A stretch of DNA of 64,000 bases from JAPLJC01 sp963697965 (GTDB lineage Bacteria; Desulfobacterota; Desulfobaccia; Desulfobaccales; 0-14-0-80-60-11). Of this stretch, positions 11,657 through 18,785 are shown one piece after another. The position numbers and the translations under genes are program-made. The first letter of the stretch is position 1, and each line of letters begins with the position of its first letter. The DNA is taken from positions 2,790,001-2,854,000 of the forward strand of contig OY969108.1 in NCBI GenBank assembly GCA_963697965.1, written 5' to 3'. Under the pieces are notes generated by a model. It was given only the letters and a program-made list of their open reading frames with translations, was not told the origin of the DNA and made no database searches.

Positions 11657-11692
11657 GGGTAGTAGCCAGTAGCCAGTAGCCAGTAAAATTCA
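11657..11692. repeat. Heptanucleotide tandem repeat (CAGTAGC)n
   Basis: Short tandem array with a 7-base period (about four copies of AGTAGCC) directly upstream of rodA. Similar 7-base arrays of other sequence lie between many gene pairs in this window. Confidence 0.7.
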
Positions 11693-11734
11693 GAGTTCAG
11701 CTATGTCAGTAGTGTTTATGAATACAACAATGAT

Positions 11735-11795
11735 CTGCCGGTCGGCGTATTTGATCTCACCGCCCATGGGCAATCCAAAGGAGATGACGCGGTCT
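11735..11795 (-). pseudogene. Remnant of the 3' part of recR
   Basis: Read on the minus strand this segment encodes FGLPMGGEIKYADRQ, the C-terminal RecR signature. The first 39 bases from 11735 are identical to the intact recR at 12541-12579, then similarity fades within about 25 bases. It lies on the far side of the HepT/MntA pair, so the pair is bracketed by recR 3' sequence. It cannot encode a working protein. Confidence 0.7.
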
Positions 11796-11815
11796 CTTTT
11801 TTTGACCCTTTGAAC

Positions 11816-12152
11816 TCAGGGATACTTAATCCTATTGAGTTCAGCAATCAGCGGTGGCAGATCATCACTCAGGATTTTCCATAAGGATATCCAAGTTAAT
11901 TGTATCGTAACCATGTATCAGCCGATTTCGGAGACTGACAATTTGAGACCAAGGGATGTTGGGGTACTGCAGTCGGGTGGCAATGGTAACCTTGTTAGCC
12001 GCCTCTCCGATAATTTCCAGCAACCGGACCAGGGCCAGACTTATAACCCGATTTGTATCGAGGTCGGCGCGAGATTTTCCCTGGATTAACTCAACGGCCT
12101 CCATGGCGCCGTCGAGCATATGCCGAAAACGTACTAGGTCATCCTTCGACAT
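11816..12152 (-). pseudogene. hepT: HepT-type HEPN toxin, frameshifted near C-terminus
   Basis: HEPN-domain toxin (DUF86) of the HepT/MntA type. The RX4HXY motif that forms the RNase site and carries the modified tyrosine is intact as RNRLIHGY at residues 75-82. The open frame ends early at 11865 with MENPE. Skipping one base near 11882 restores the usual tail, reading WKILSDDLPPLIAELNRIKYP with a stop at 11816. The extra base is therefore either a real frameshift or an assembly error. The start overlaps the mntA end by 14 bases, giving a normal two-gene operon. A toxin missing only the last 20-odd residues might still fold. Confidence 0.8.
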
Positions 12153-12465
12153 ATTGCACTACTGCCTCTTGAAAAACTTTATCTCGAAAATAGCGGCTCA
12201 AACATTCGGGGGTATTCAGGTCCACTTTTCTCCCAAGAATTTCCGATAATTCATCTTGTATGGCAAAAAATAACAGCCCAGGAACGTGATCTTTTTCAAA
12301 TTCCACCAAAACATCGATATCACTGTCCTCCCGAAAATCGCGGCGCAGGACTGAGCCGAAGGTGGCCAATTTTTTGATGTGATGCTTGCGGCAAAACTCG
12401 GCAATCCTTTCTTTGGGAAAGGGAACCTGGACGTTAGATTTCGGAATATTTTCCTTCATATGCAA
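12139..12465 (-). CDS. mntA: MntA-like minimal nucleotidyltransferase antitoxin
   Basis: Minimal nucleotidyltransferase that in studied systems AMPylates the tyrosine of its HEPN partner and so neutralises it. The 108-residue protein carries the GSX10DXD motif: FGS at residues 36-38 and DID at 49-51 within SVLRRDFREDSDIDV. It lies upstream of and overlaps hepT. An alternative ATG two codons downstream gives nearly the same protein. The gene appears intact while its partner is frameshifted. Confidence 0.88.
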   Translation of the reverse strand: MHMKENIPKSNVQVPFPKERIAEFCRKHHIKKLATFGSVLRRDFREDSDIDVLVEFEKDHVPGLLFFAIQDELSEILGRKVDLNTPECLSRYFRDKVFQEAVVQYVEG

Positions 12466-12501
12466 ACAAGTTTCTTATAACTAATGGCCACTGGCCACTT
12501 T

Positions 12502-13107
12502 TCAAGCCTCCACCCGGTGGCTCAGGGACTCCTTCAGGGTCTGCCGGTCGGCGTATTTGATCTCACCGCCCATGGGCAACCCGTAGGCGATGCGAGTCAC
12601 TTTGACGCCCAAGGGCTTCAGTTCCATGGCCAGGTAGGCGGTGGTGGTCTCTCCTTCGAGCGAGGGGTTGAGGGCCAGAATCACCTCCTGCACCGCCTCA
12701 GCCCGGATGCGGGCCAGCAGCTCCCGGATACGCAAGTCGTCAGGGGTCACCCCTTCCAGGGGAGTGATGAGACCGCCCAGGACATGATAGCTCCCCTGGT
12801 ACCAGCCCACCTTTTCGATGGCCAGCAGGTCGCCGGGCTCGGCCACCACCATAAGCTGCCCGGGGCGGCGGGCCGGATCGGCGCAGATGGGACAAAGCTC
12901 CTGGTCCGCGAAGGCATAACACCGCCGGCAGAGCTGGATCTTCTCCTTGAGCTCCATCAGGGCCTGGGCCAACTCCAGGACCTCCGCGCGGGGGGCCCGC
13001 AGCAGGTGCAGGGCCATGCGGGCCGCGGTCTTCTCCCCCACCCCCGGCCACTTGCCGATTGCCTCGATCACCCGCCGCAAGGCCGGAGGATAAGCGTTTC
13101 CTGACAT
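12502..13107 (-). CDS. recR: Recombination mediator protein RecR
   Basis: Works with RecF and RecO to load RecA at single-stranded gaps. The start at 13107 gives MSGNAYPPALRRVIEAIGKW, the normal RecR beginning; the longer frame upstream only reads through tandem repeats. Present are the helix-hairpin-helix (LPG-like WPGVGEKTAARMAL), a four-cysteine zinc site (CRRCYAF and CPICAD), the Toprim domain (LNPSLEGETTTAYLA) and the C-terminal YGLPMGGEIKYADRQTL. It follows ybaB in the common dnaX-ybaB-recR order, separated from it by a repeat array. Confidence 0.96.
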   Translation of the reverse strand: MSGNAYPPALRRVIEAIGKWPGVGEKTAARMALHLLRAPRAEVLELAQALMELKEKIQLCRRCYAFADQELCPICADPARRPGQLMVVAEPGDLLAIEKVGWYQGSYHVLGGLITPLEGVTPDDLRIRELLARIRAEAVQEVILALNPSLEGETTTAYLAMELKPLGVKVTRIAYGLPMGGEIKYADRQTLKESLSHRVEA

Positions 13108-13111
13108 CTTT

Positions 13112-13214
13112 ACTCCTGTGAGCAGTGAGCAGTAAGCAGTTAGCAGTAAGCGGTGAGCGGTGAGCGGTAAGCAGCCATCGGTTAGATTTTCCTGCTCACT
13201 GCTCACTGCTCACT
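13112..13214. repeat. Heptanucleotide tandem repeat array (GAGCAGT/AAGCAGT)n
   Basis: Between ybaB and recR the sequence repeats a 7-base unit with variants GTGAGCA, GTAAGCA, GTGAGCG. The last part is in the opposite sense (CTGCTCACTGCTCACTGC), so the array can fold into a long hairpin. It separates genes that are usually close together. Confidence 0.75.
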
Positions 13215-13218
13215 GCCA

Positions 13219-13527
13219 CTAAAACATTCCCGGTATCTGCATGCCCCCGGTAAGCTTGCTCATCTCCTGGGCCATCATCTCCCGGGAGCGGTTCAGGGCC
13301 TCGTTCACCGCGGCCAGGATCAGGTCCTGGAGCATCTCCACGTCGTCGGGGCTCGCCACCTCGGGGTCGATGCGCAGACTCAGCAGCTCCTGGCGGCCGT
13401 TGGCCGTGGCCTCCACCATGCCGCCGCCGGCCTGGGCGGTCACCGTGCGGTTGCCCATTTCGGCCTGCATCTCCGCCATCTTGGCTTGCAGTTTCTGGGC
13501 CTGCTTCATCATGGACATAATATTCAT
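13219..13527 (-). CDS. ybaB: YbaB/EbfC nucleoid-associated protein
   Basis: Small DNA-binding nucleoid protein of the YbaB/EbfC family. The 102-residue length and the core pattern fit: MKQAQKLQAKMAEMQAEMGN, the GGGMVEATANGRQELLSLRI block, and DLILAAVNEAL near the C-terminus. Its start overlaps the dnaX stop by one base, indicating coupled translation. dnaX-ybaB-recR is a widely conserved operon. Confidence 0.95.
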   Translation of the reverse strand: MNIMSMMKQAQKLQAKMAEMQAEMGNRTVTAQAGGGMVEATANGRQELLSLRIDPEVASPDDVEMLQDLILAAVNEALNRSREMMAQEMSKLTGGMQIPGMF

Positions 13528-15158
13528 TACTGGGGTTCCTCTTTCCCCGGGGAGATGAAGGCGCCCCCGAAGACTTCCAGGGCCTGTTGTTTGATTTCCG
13601 TCATATTAAAGGTCTTAGCGGCGGCCGCCGCCCGCTTCCCCGGGGGCCTGGGCTCGGGGGCCAGGATTTCCAGGACATAGCGGTCCCCGAAAAAGGCCCG
13701 GGCCAGCTCCTGCAAACGGGCCTCATGGGCCCGGCCCACCGCGTTCCAGGTGCGGCCCGGGGCCACCTTGAGGCGATGATCCTCGATCCCCAGCAGGCGG
13801 CATTGGGAGAGCTTTCCATACAGGGGTCCGCCTTCCTTCTCCTGGACGTATTGCAGGAAGGCCTGCCAGTTTTCCGCCGGGGGCGCTGCCTCCGGGACTT
13901 CCGGCGCCGCGGCCGCGGCCGCCGCAGGCGACGCCGGGGCCGCGCCGGCCGGGTCGGACACACCCTTGGCCTCCGGGTAGGCCGGCGAATCCGGGACCGC
14001 CGGGCCGCGGCCCTCCAGACGTTGTTCCAGGGACTCGAGCCGGGCCAGCCAGGAGCCCAGCGGCATTACCGGCTCCAGGTGGACCAGCTTGAGGAGCAGC
14101 ACCTCCAAGACCAGCCGGGGCTGGGCCGCCCTTTTCAACTCTTCTTCACCCTGGAGCAGCACCGTAAACAGGTTGTGCAGATGGACCTCGGGGGCCCTCC
14201 GGGCCAGGGCGATGAGTGCCTCCCATTCCGAGTCGGCCACCGCGGCCAGGTGCCGGGACTCAGGGTGCAGCCCTGCCAGCAGCAGGTGCCGGGCGTAGAA
14301 CACCAGGTCTTGATAGAAATGGCGCAGGTCGTGCCCCTGGTTGTAAAGCTCGTCGATCAGGACCAGCAACTGCGGGCCGTTGCGGTCCAGAATGGCTCCC
14401 AGGGCGGCCAGCAGCGCCCCCCGGTCGGTCACCCCCAGGATGCGGGCGATCTCCGCGGCCGTAACCCGCTCGCCCCCAAAGGTCACCACCTGGTCCAGAA
14501 ACCCCTGGGCGTCCCGGAGGCTCCCCTCCGCGGCCCGGGCCAGCAGGGCCAGGCCCTCGGGATCGATGGTCCAGCCTTCCTGGCCGGCCAGCTTCTCCAG
14601 TTGCGCCTGGATCATCCCGGTGGGCAGCCGGCGGAAATCATAGCGCTGGCAGCGGGAGAGGATGGTCACCGGCACCTTGTGGGGTTCGGTGGTGGCCAGG
14701 ATAAAGATCGCGTGGGCCGGAGGCTCCTCCAGGGTCTTCAACAGGGCGTTGAAGGCATCCTTGGTGAGGGCGTGGACTTCATCGATAATGTAAACCCTAT
14801 ACTGGCCGCGGGCCGGCATATACTTGATCTTCTCCCGCAGATCCCGGACCTCGTCGATGCCCCGGTTGGAGGCGCCGTCGATTTCCAGCACGTCCATGGA
14901 GGAGCCGAGGGTGATCTCCCGGCAGACGTCGCAGGTGTTGTCGGGGTGCGGGGTGGGCCCGGCCACGCAGTTAAGGGCCTTGGCCAGGATGCGGGCCACC
15001 GAGGTCTTGCCCACCCCCCGGGGCCCGCTGAACAGGAAGGCGTGGGCCACCCGGCCTTGGGCCAGGGCATTTTGCAGGGTGCGGGTGATGGGCTCCTGGC
15101 CCACCACCTCTTCAAACGTCTGGGGTCGCCACTTCCGGGCCAGGACCTGGTAAGCCAT
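13527..15158 (-). CDS. dnaX: DNA polymerase III subunits gamma and tau
   Basis: Clamp-loader ATPase of the replicative polymerase. The 543-residue protein begins MAYQVLARKWRPQTFEEVVG. The Walker A motif GPRGVGKT is at residues 45-52, the zinc-binding cysteines lie in CDVCREI with an upstream CVAG, the Walker B region reads IIDEVHAL, and the arginine-finger SRC is within LSRCQRYDF. The C-terminal third is rich in alanine and proline, then a tau-like end. Whether a shorter gamma form is made is not evident. It overlaps ybaB by one base. Confidence 0.96.
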   Translation of the reverse strand: MAYQVLARKWRPQTFEEVVGQEPITRTLQNALAQGRVAHAFLFSGPRGVGKTSVARILAKALNCVAGPTPHPDNTCDVCREITLGSSMDVLEIDGASNRGIDEVRDLREKIKYMPARGQYRVYIIDEVHALTKDAFNALLKTLEEPPAHAIFILATTEPHKVPVTILSRCQRYDFRRLPTGMIQAQLEKLAGQEGWTIDPEGLALLARAAEGSLRDAQGFLDQVVTFGGERVTAAEIARILGVTDRGALLAALGAILDRNGPQLLVLIDELYNQGHDLRHFYQDLVFYARHLLLAGLHPESRHLAAVADSEWEALIALARRAPEVHLHNLFTVLLQGEEELKRAAQPRLVLEVLLLKLVHLEPVMPLGSWLARLESLEQRLEGRGPAVPDSPAYPEAKGVSDPAGAAPASPAAAAAAAPEVPEAAPPAENWQAFLQYVQEKEGGPLYGKLSQCRLLGIEDHRLKVAPGRTWNAVGRAHEARLQELARAFFGDRYVLEILAPEPRPPGKRAAAAAKTFNMTEIKQQALEVFGGAFISPGKEEPQ

Positions 15159-15165
15159 GAGAGGA

Positions 15166-15316
15166 GGGTTTCCGGTTTTCGGTTATCGGTTTTCGGTTAA
15201 AAAACCGTTTAAGACCTTTTTCTCTTTTTTTATAAACTGTGTCAATAAGAGGATTTTCCAAACAAAAGAGATCCCAAGAATAGTAGCTTTTACCGGAAAC
15301 CGGAAACCGGAAACCG
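15166..15316. repeat. Heptanucleotide tandem repeats (TTTTCGG / GGAAACC)n
   Basis: Two short 7-base-period arrays, at 15166-15202 (GGTTTTCGGTTATCGG-like) and in the opposite sense at 15291-15316 (ACCGGAAACCGGAAACCG). They lie between dnaX and the downstream tRNA gene and could pair into a long hairpin. Confidence 0.65.
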
Positions 15317-15323
15317 TATTTAC

Positions 15324-15414
15324 TGGCGGAGAGAGAGGGATTCGAACCCTCGGAGCGTTTTAGGCGCTCACACGATTTCCAATCGTGCCCCTTCAGCCTC
15401 TCGGGCATCTCTCC
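15324..15414 (-). tRNA. tRNA-Ser (GGA anticodon)
   Basis: 91-nt tRNA on the minus strand. The acceptor stem pairs GGAGAGA with TCTCTCC, and CCA is encoded at the 3' end. The anticodon arm reads ACGATT-GGA-AATCGT, a long variable arm (GCGCCTAAAACGCTC) marks a class II serine tRNA, and the T loop is GGTTCGAATCC. Confidence 0.95.
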
Positions 15415-15513
15415 GGTAAATTTTGGGTACCCGGTTGCCAAAAGTTAACCGGCGTCAGGTAGTTGAAAAAATCCTACTAATATTGCTCTGGCGCGGCAAA
15501 TTTTTCCTTATCT

Positions 15514-16197
15514 TTACCAAATAAAAGGAATTAGACGGTAACACATTTTCTGACAGTAGCTTGGATAGCCGGGCAAATTTTTTACCAAGAATTTCTCTTC
15601 ATCCAACAGCCTCCAAACGATTGCGGCCAAGAGCAGAAAGAGGAAAAAAAACGCCCCCCACGAACCCAGCGCCAGCGGAATCCCCCATAGCATAATGATG
15701 GCTCCGGAGTAAACCGGATGACGGATAACCGCGTAGGGTCCGGTTGAGATAACCCGCTGTTCTTTTCCTACCTCAATAATGGCTGAGGCATAGCTATTTT
15801 CTCTAAAGGCGAGACAATATATGAACAGTCCCAAGACCACCAGGATATCCCCAAGGATCACGAGATATGGCGGAACTTGCGACCAGCCGAAATGATGATC
15901 TAATCCGGGGAAAACCACCAGAGCAATAAAGAATAAATACATGAATGCCATGATGATTTTCTGGCTCTTCTCTTTTTCGGCCGCCGGTCCGGCCTTCAGC
16001 CGTGTCTCCACGAGTTTCGGGTCATTTTTTAGAAAGTAAAGACCTGCGACAGTCGTAGAAATAGAAAAAGTAAGAAAGAAGACCCATCCCTGCCAATATG
16101 CCAAGGACCAGGTGGGCAAAAATATCAGGATACACAAAATCACTAAAAATTTGGCGAGCCCGGATAGAGCCTTTCTTTTTAAAGTAACATCGTCCAT
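15514..16197 (-). CDS. Isoprenylcysteine/phospholipid methyltransferase family membrane protein
   Basis: A 227-residue membrane protein with five or six hydrophobic segments. Near the C-terminus it has the signature of the ICMT/PEMT-like methyltransferase family, STGPYAVIRHPVYSG, followed by DEEKFLVKNLPGYPSYCQK, where the family binds S-adenosylmethionine. Bacterial members methylate lipids or unknown small substrates; the substrate here cannot be told. It stands alone between two serine tRNA genes and is less GC-rich than its neighbours. Confidence 0.8.
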   Translation of the reverse strand: MDDVTLKRKALSGLAKFLVILCILIFLPTWSLAYWQGWVFFLTFSISTTVAGLYFLKNDPKLVETRLKAGPAAEKEKSQKIIMAFMYLFFIALVVFPGLDHHFGWSQVPPYLVILGDILVVLGLFIYCLAFRENSYASAIIEVGKEQRVISTGPYAVIRHPVYSGAIIMLWGIPLALGSWGAFFFLFLLLAAIVWRLLDEEKFLVKNLPGYPSYCQKMCYRLIPFIW

Positions 16198-16347
16198 CTA
16201 GACATTCTATATTGTATTATTATAGGTTATTTTATTAATTCCTCCAGGGAAACATCAAGACCTTTGCCCATTGTCGCCCTGCTTTCAATTTTACGCCTAA
16301 AACCGGCTGGTCCGCCCTACCCTGCTGACCACTGACAACTATACTAC

Positions 16348-16441
16348 TGGCGGAGGGGGTGGGATTCGAACCCACGTGGGAGTGATTAGCCCCCAAGTCG
16401 ATTTCGAGTCGACCCCGTTACGGCCTCTTCGGTACCCCTCC
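16348..16441 (-). tRNA. tRNA-Ser (CGA anticodon)
   Basis: 94-nt tRNA on the minus strand with acceptor stem GGAGGGG/CCCCTCC, encoded CCA, anticodon arm GTCGACT-CGA-AATCGAC and a long variable arm typical of tRNA-Ser. The T arm reads GGGTTCGAATCCC. Together with the GGA tRNA 930 bases away it covers two serine codon families. Confidence 0.95.
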
Positions 16442-16588
16442 AGGAAAGACGGTTTCCGGTTTCCGGTTTTCGGTTCTTGTATTCGGAGCAGGTTCTTCGG
16501 GCGTGCCGTGCACGCCGAATTATGGCGGCCTGGGGCCACCTAATTTTTTCTTTGCACGAAAACCCCGGCGGGTAGCTCGCCCAACCGG

Positions 16589-17113
16589 TCAGCGCCGGGC
16601 CCGGAAAAACTCCTGCAGCAGCTCCCGGCACTCCGCCTCCCGCACCCCGCCCGTTACGGCCAGGCGATGATGGAAGCGCCCCTCATCCGGCAGACGGAAC
16701 AGGGAGACGCAGGCCCCAGCCTTGGGGTCCGCGGCGCCGAAGACCACCCTGGCCACCCGGGCCTGCAACATGGCCCCCAGACACATGATGCAGGGCTCAA
16801 TGGTAACATAAAGGGCCACCCCGGGCAATCGGTAATTCCCGGCCGCGGCCGCGGCCTGCCGCAGCGCCAGCACCTCGGCGTGGCCCGTGGGGTCGTTAAG
16901 GCCAATGGGTTGGTTGAAGCCCCGCCCCAAGATCTCACCCCCCTCCCCCACCACCACCGCGCCCACTGGCACCTCTCCCGCGGCCAGGGCGAGCCTTGCC
17001 GCGTCCAGGGCCTGGCCCATGTAAAAATCATCTGTTTCCAAGCGTGCCTCGGTTTGCCTTGATGGATTGGCAGGAGAGATCGGCTCGAGCGGGGGATGCC
17101 CTTGACCTGCCAC
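16589..17113 (-). CDS. tadA: tRNA-specific adenosine deaminase
   Basis: Deaminates the wobble adenosine to inosine in tRNA-Arg(ACG). The catalytic zinc site is intact: HAE in PTGHAEVLALRQ and the PCXXC motif in EPCIMCLGAMLQ. The C-terminal ADPKAGAC segment is also characteristic. The family's usual start corresponds to DDFYMGQALDAARLAL, so the true start may be a TTG near 17037 rather than the ATG at 17113, whose first 25 or so residues look non-homologous. It lies next to tRNA-Ser(CGA). Confidence 0.93.
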   Translation of the reverse strand: MAGQGHPPLEPISPANPSRQTEARLETDDFYMGQALDAARLALAAGEVPVGAVVVGEGGEILGRGFNQPIGLNDPTGHAEVLALRQAAAAAGNYRLPGVALYVTIEPCIMCLGAMLQARVARVVFGAADPKAGACVSLFRLPDEGRFHHRLAVTGGVREAECRELLQEFFRARR

Positions 17114-17133
17114 CCGGACGGCGGCAGGGGTTG

Positions 17134-17541
17134 TCAGGAGTGGGTCACCCCGCCCCCTGAAGGCTTGGCTTTTTTGCTCAACAGGCCCAGGGCCCGGGCT
17201 TCGTAGGCCCTGAGGAGCTTGAGAGCCCGCTCCTCCGCCAGCAGCAGGGCCTGGCCCTTTTCCCGGACGCCCCCCGCCGGCGCCTCCTGCAGCAGCTCCG
17301 AGAGGACCTGGCGGCGGCGGCCGTGGCGGTCGGCCAGCAGCCTAAGGCGCAACACCAGGAGCTGGGGCAGCAGGGGGTCCTGCACCCAGCGCAGATAGCC
17401 CAGGGCCCCAGGATAATCCTCTTCCTCCAGGGCCGCCAGCGCCAGGTGGCGGTACCAGGAGGCGGGCAGCACGCCGGACCCGGCCAGCGGGCCCGCCAGG
17501 GTCCGGCGGCCCAGGCGCACCAGCAGGCTCAATCCCAGCAT
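17134..17541 (-). CDS. Hypothetical protein, Leu/Arg-rich
   Basis: 135-residue protein of unknown function. It is rich in leucine, arginine and alanine with a helical, possibly tetratricopeptide-like stretch (LALAALEEEDYPGALGYLRW). No signal peptide or catalytic motif is clear. Codon use resembles its neighbours and the opposite strand is also open for much of the length, so support comes mainly from position between tadA and another small gene in the same direction. Confidence 0.55.
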   Translation of the reverse strand: MLGLSLLVRLGRRTLAGPLAGSGVLPASWYRHLALAALEEEDYPGALGYLRWVQDPLLPQLLVLRLRLLADRHGRRRQVLSELLQEAPAGGVREKGQALLLAEERALKLLRAYEARALGLLSKKAKPSGGGVTHS

Positions 17542-17586
17542 TTCACACCATCTCGAGAGCGGCTAAACCGAAAATTCAAAACGGCA

Positions 17587-17910
17587 TCAGGCCTTATGGG
17601 CCTGGAGCCCGGCGTCCACCATGTTGTCCAGGATCTGCCCCAACTCCGGGAGGTCCCGGGTGAGTTCCCGGATACGCTCCTTCAGTTGGCGGTAATCTTC
17701 CCGGTCCTCGCCCCGGGCCTCATCCAGGGTGTCTTGCAAGGCCGCGGCCAGCCGCCGGTCCAGACGGCAAAGCCCCGCCGCCGCGCCCAACAGCTCCAAG
17801 ATGCCGCTGGTGATGTGGTGCCCGGTGATCTCCTGAAAGGCCACTTCGGCCACCCACCCCGCCAGGCCGCCTACCGCGGCCCCGCTGACGGAAAGTTTCT
17901 TGCTGGCCAT
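17587..17910 (-). CDS. Hypothetical small protein with glycine-rich N-terminus
   Basis: 107-residue protein, unknown function. It begins MASKKLSVSGAAVGGLAGWV, a short glycine/alanine-rich stretch, and continues as charged amphipathic helix (EDREDYRQLKERIRELTRDL). A good AGGAGG-type ribosome site precedes the start. It could be a small membrane-associated or coiled-coil protein. It shares direction with 17134-17541. Confidence 0.6.
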   Translation of the reverse strand: MASKKLSVSGAAVGGLAGWVAEVAFQEITGHHITSGILELLGAAAGLCRLDRRLAAALQDTLDEARGEDREDYRQLKERIRELTRDLPELGQILDNMVDAGLQAHKA

Positions 17911-18081
17911 CTGTCCTCCTGCCTTAAAACGTTGTGAAGAGTGAAATGATGACAGTTTCCGGGATTATTATATCCTTATTGTAGGGTACGTATTTCATAT
18001 ACCATAATCCGCTTGGGGGGGCGAGCCGCCCGCCTCAGCGGCAGGGTGCCTCAGGCGCCCCCGCCCCTGCACAACCTTCCG

Positions 18082-18348
18082 TCAATCCAGTACATTCTTT
18101 TCTATCTGCTCCAGGACCTTGACCTCCTGCAGCCGCTCCGCCAGACGCTCCGTCTCGGTGAGCATGCGGGCGATGTGCCGGTCTTTTTCCCCGAGGCGGC
18201 GGTTCAGGGAGCGCAGTTCGGACCGGAGCCGGGAGACTTCGGAGTAGCCCAGCCAGCCCCGGATCCACCTGAAGGCCAGGGTCAGGCCCACGCCCAGAAT
18301 CGCCCCTGTGCTTACCCCTATCAAGAAATCCAAGGTCTTGATCTCCAT
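18082..18348 (-). CDS. Small membrane-anchored coiled-coil protein
   Basis: 88 residues: one hydrophobic segment near the start (LIGVSTGAILGVGLTLAF) followed by a charged coiled coil (SRLRSELRSLNRRLGEKDRH, then ETERLAERLQEVKVLEQIEK). The build suggests a small inner-membrane scaffold or regulator. The family is not recognised. A heptanucleotide repeat (TTTTCGG)n lies directly upstream at 18357-18388. Confidence 0.6.
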   Translation of the reverse strand: MEIKTLDFLIGVSTGAILGVGLTLAFRWIRGWLGYSEVSRLRSELRSLNRRLGEKDRHIARMLTETERLAERLQEVKVLEQIEKNVLD

Positions 18349-18785
18349 GCTAAAGGCAGTTTCCGGTTTTCGGTTTTCGGTTTTCGATAAGCGCTAAAAG
18401 CGTTTTTCTCATTCTGCACCGACCATAGGGTATTTACCGCTTACACCCGGAACCATTGCCAGCGGCGGTTCCGAAGCCTGGGCGGCGGCCGCCTCCTCAC
18501 TGACAACTCACTTGAAAAATTACCATTATTCCCGGTTACTGTCAATTTCTCGTGCGAACCCCAAAGTCGCTTGTCAAGGAGGGCAACACATGGCACAATA
18601 AGGTTGCCCGCCACCTTGTCGGCTCGGACGCAAAAGGAAATTGCCTTTATATTTAAGTGGTTAAAGATAATCTTCACAGATAGCGTAGGCGGGCGGCCGC
18701 TGGCGGCGCCCACCTCCTCTTACCATAAACAGAAAGCCAGACTGAGAAAACGTTAACCAGAAAACTTTCTTCGGAGGCACTGCGT
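18349..18785. other. Intergenic region with repeats, no gene seen
   Basis: 437 bases without a convincing gene. The left end holds a (TTTTCGG)n array at 18357-18388. A GC-rich GGCGGCCGCC-type segment occurs twice in inverted sense (about 18478-18495 and 18690-18710). The right end carries the AGGAGG-like ribosome site of the AICAR transformylase gene (CGGAGGCAC before the ATG at 18786). A promoter for that gene is probably here, but none is clear. Confidence 0.5.

Noticed and set aside
13115..13215. Heptamer array considered as a CRISPR-like array
   Set aside because: The unit is 7 bases with no spacers, and no cas genes are present in the window.
13587..15200. 537-codon open frame on the plus strand over dnaX
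   Set aside because: Shadow of dnaX in a GC-rich region; no recognisable domain.
15112..15441. 109-codon minus-strand frame spanning a tRNA
   Set aside because: It runs through tRNA-Ser(GGA) and heptamer repeats, so it is not a gene.
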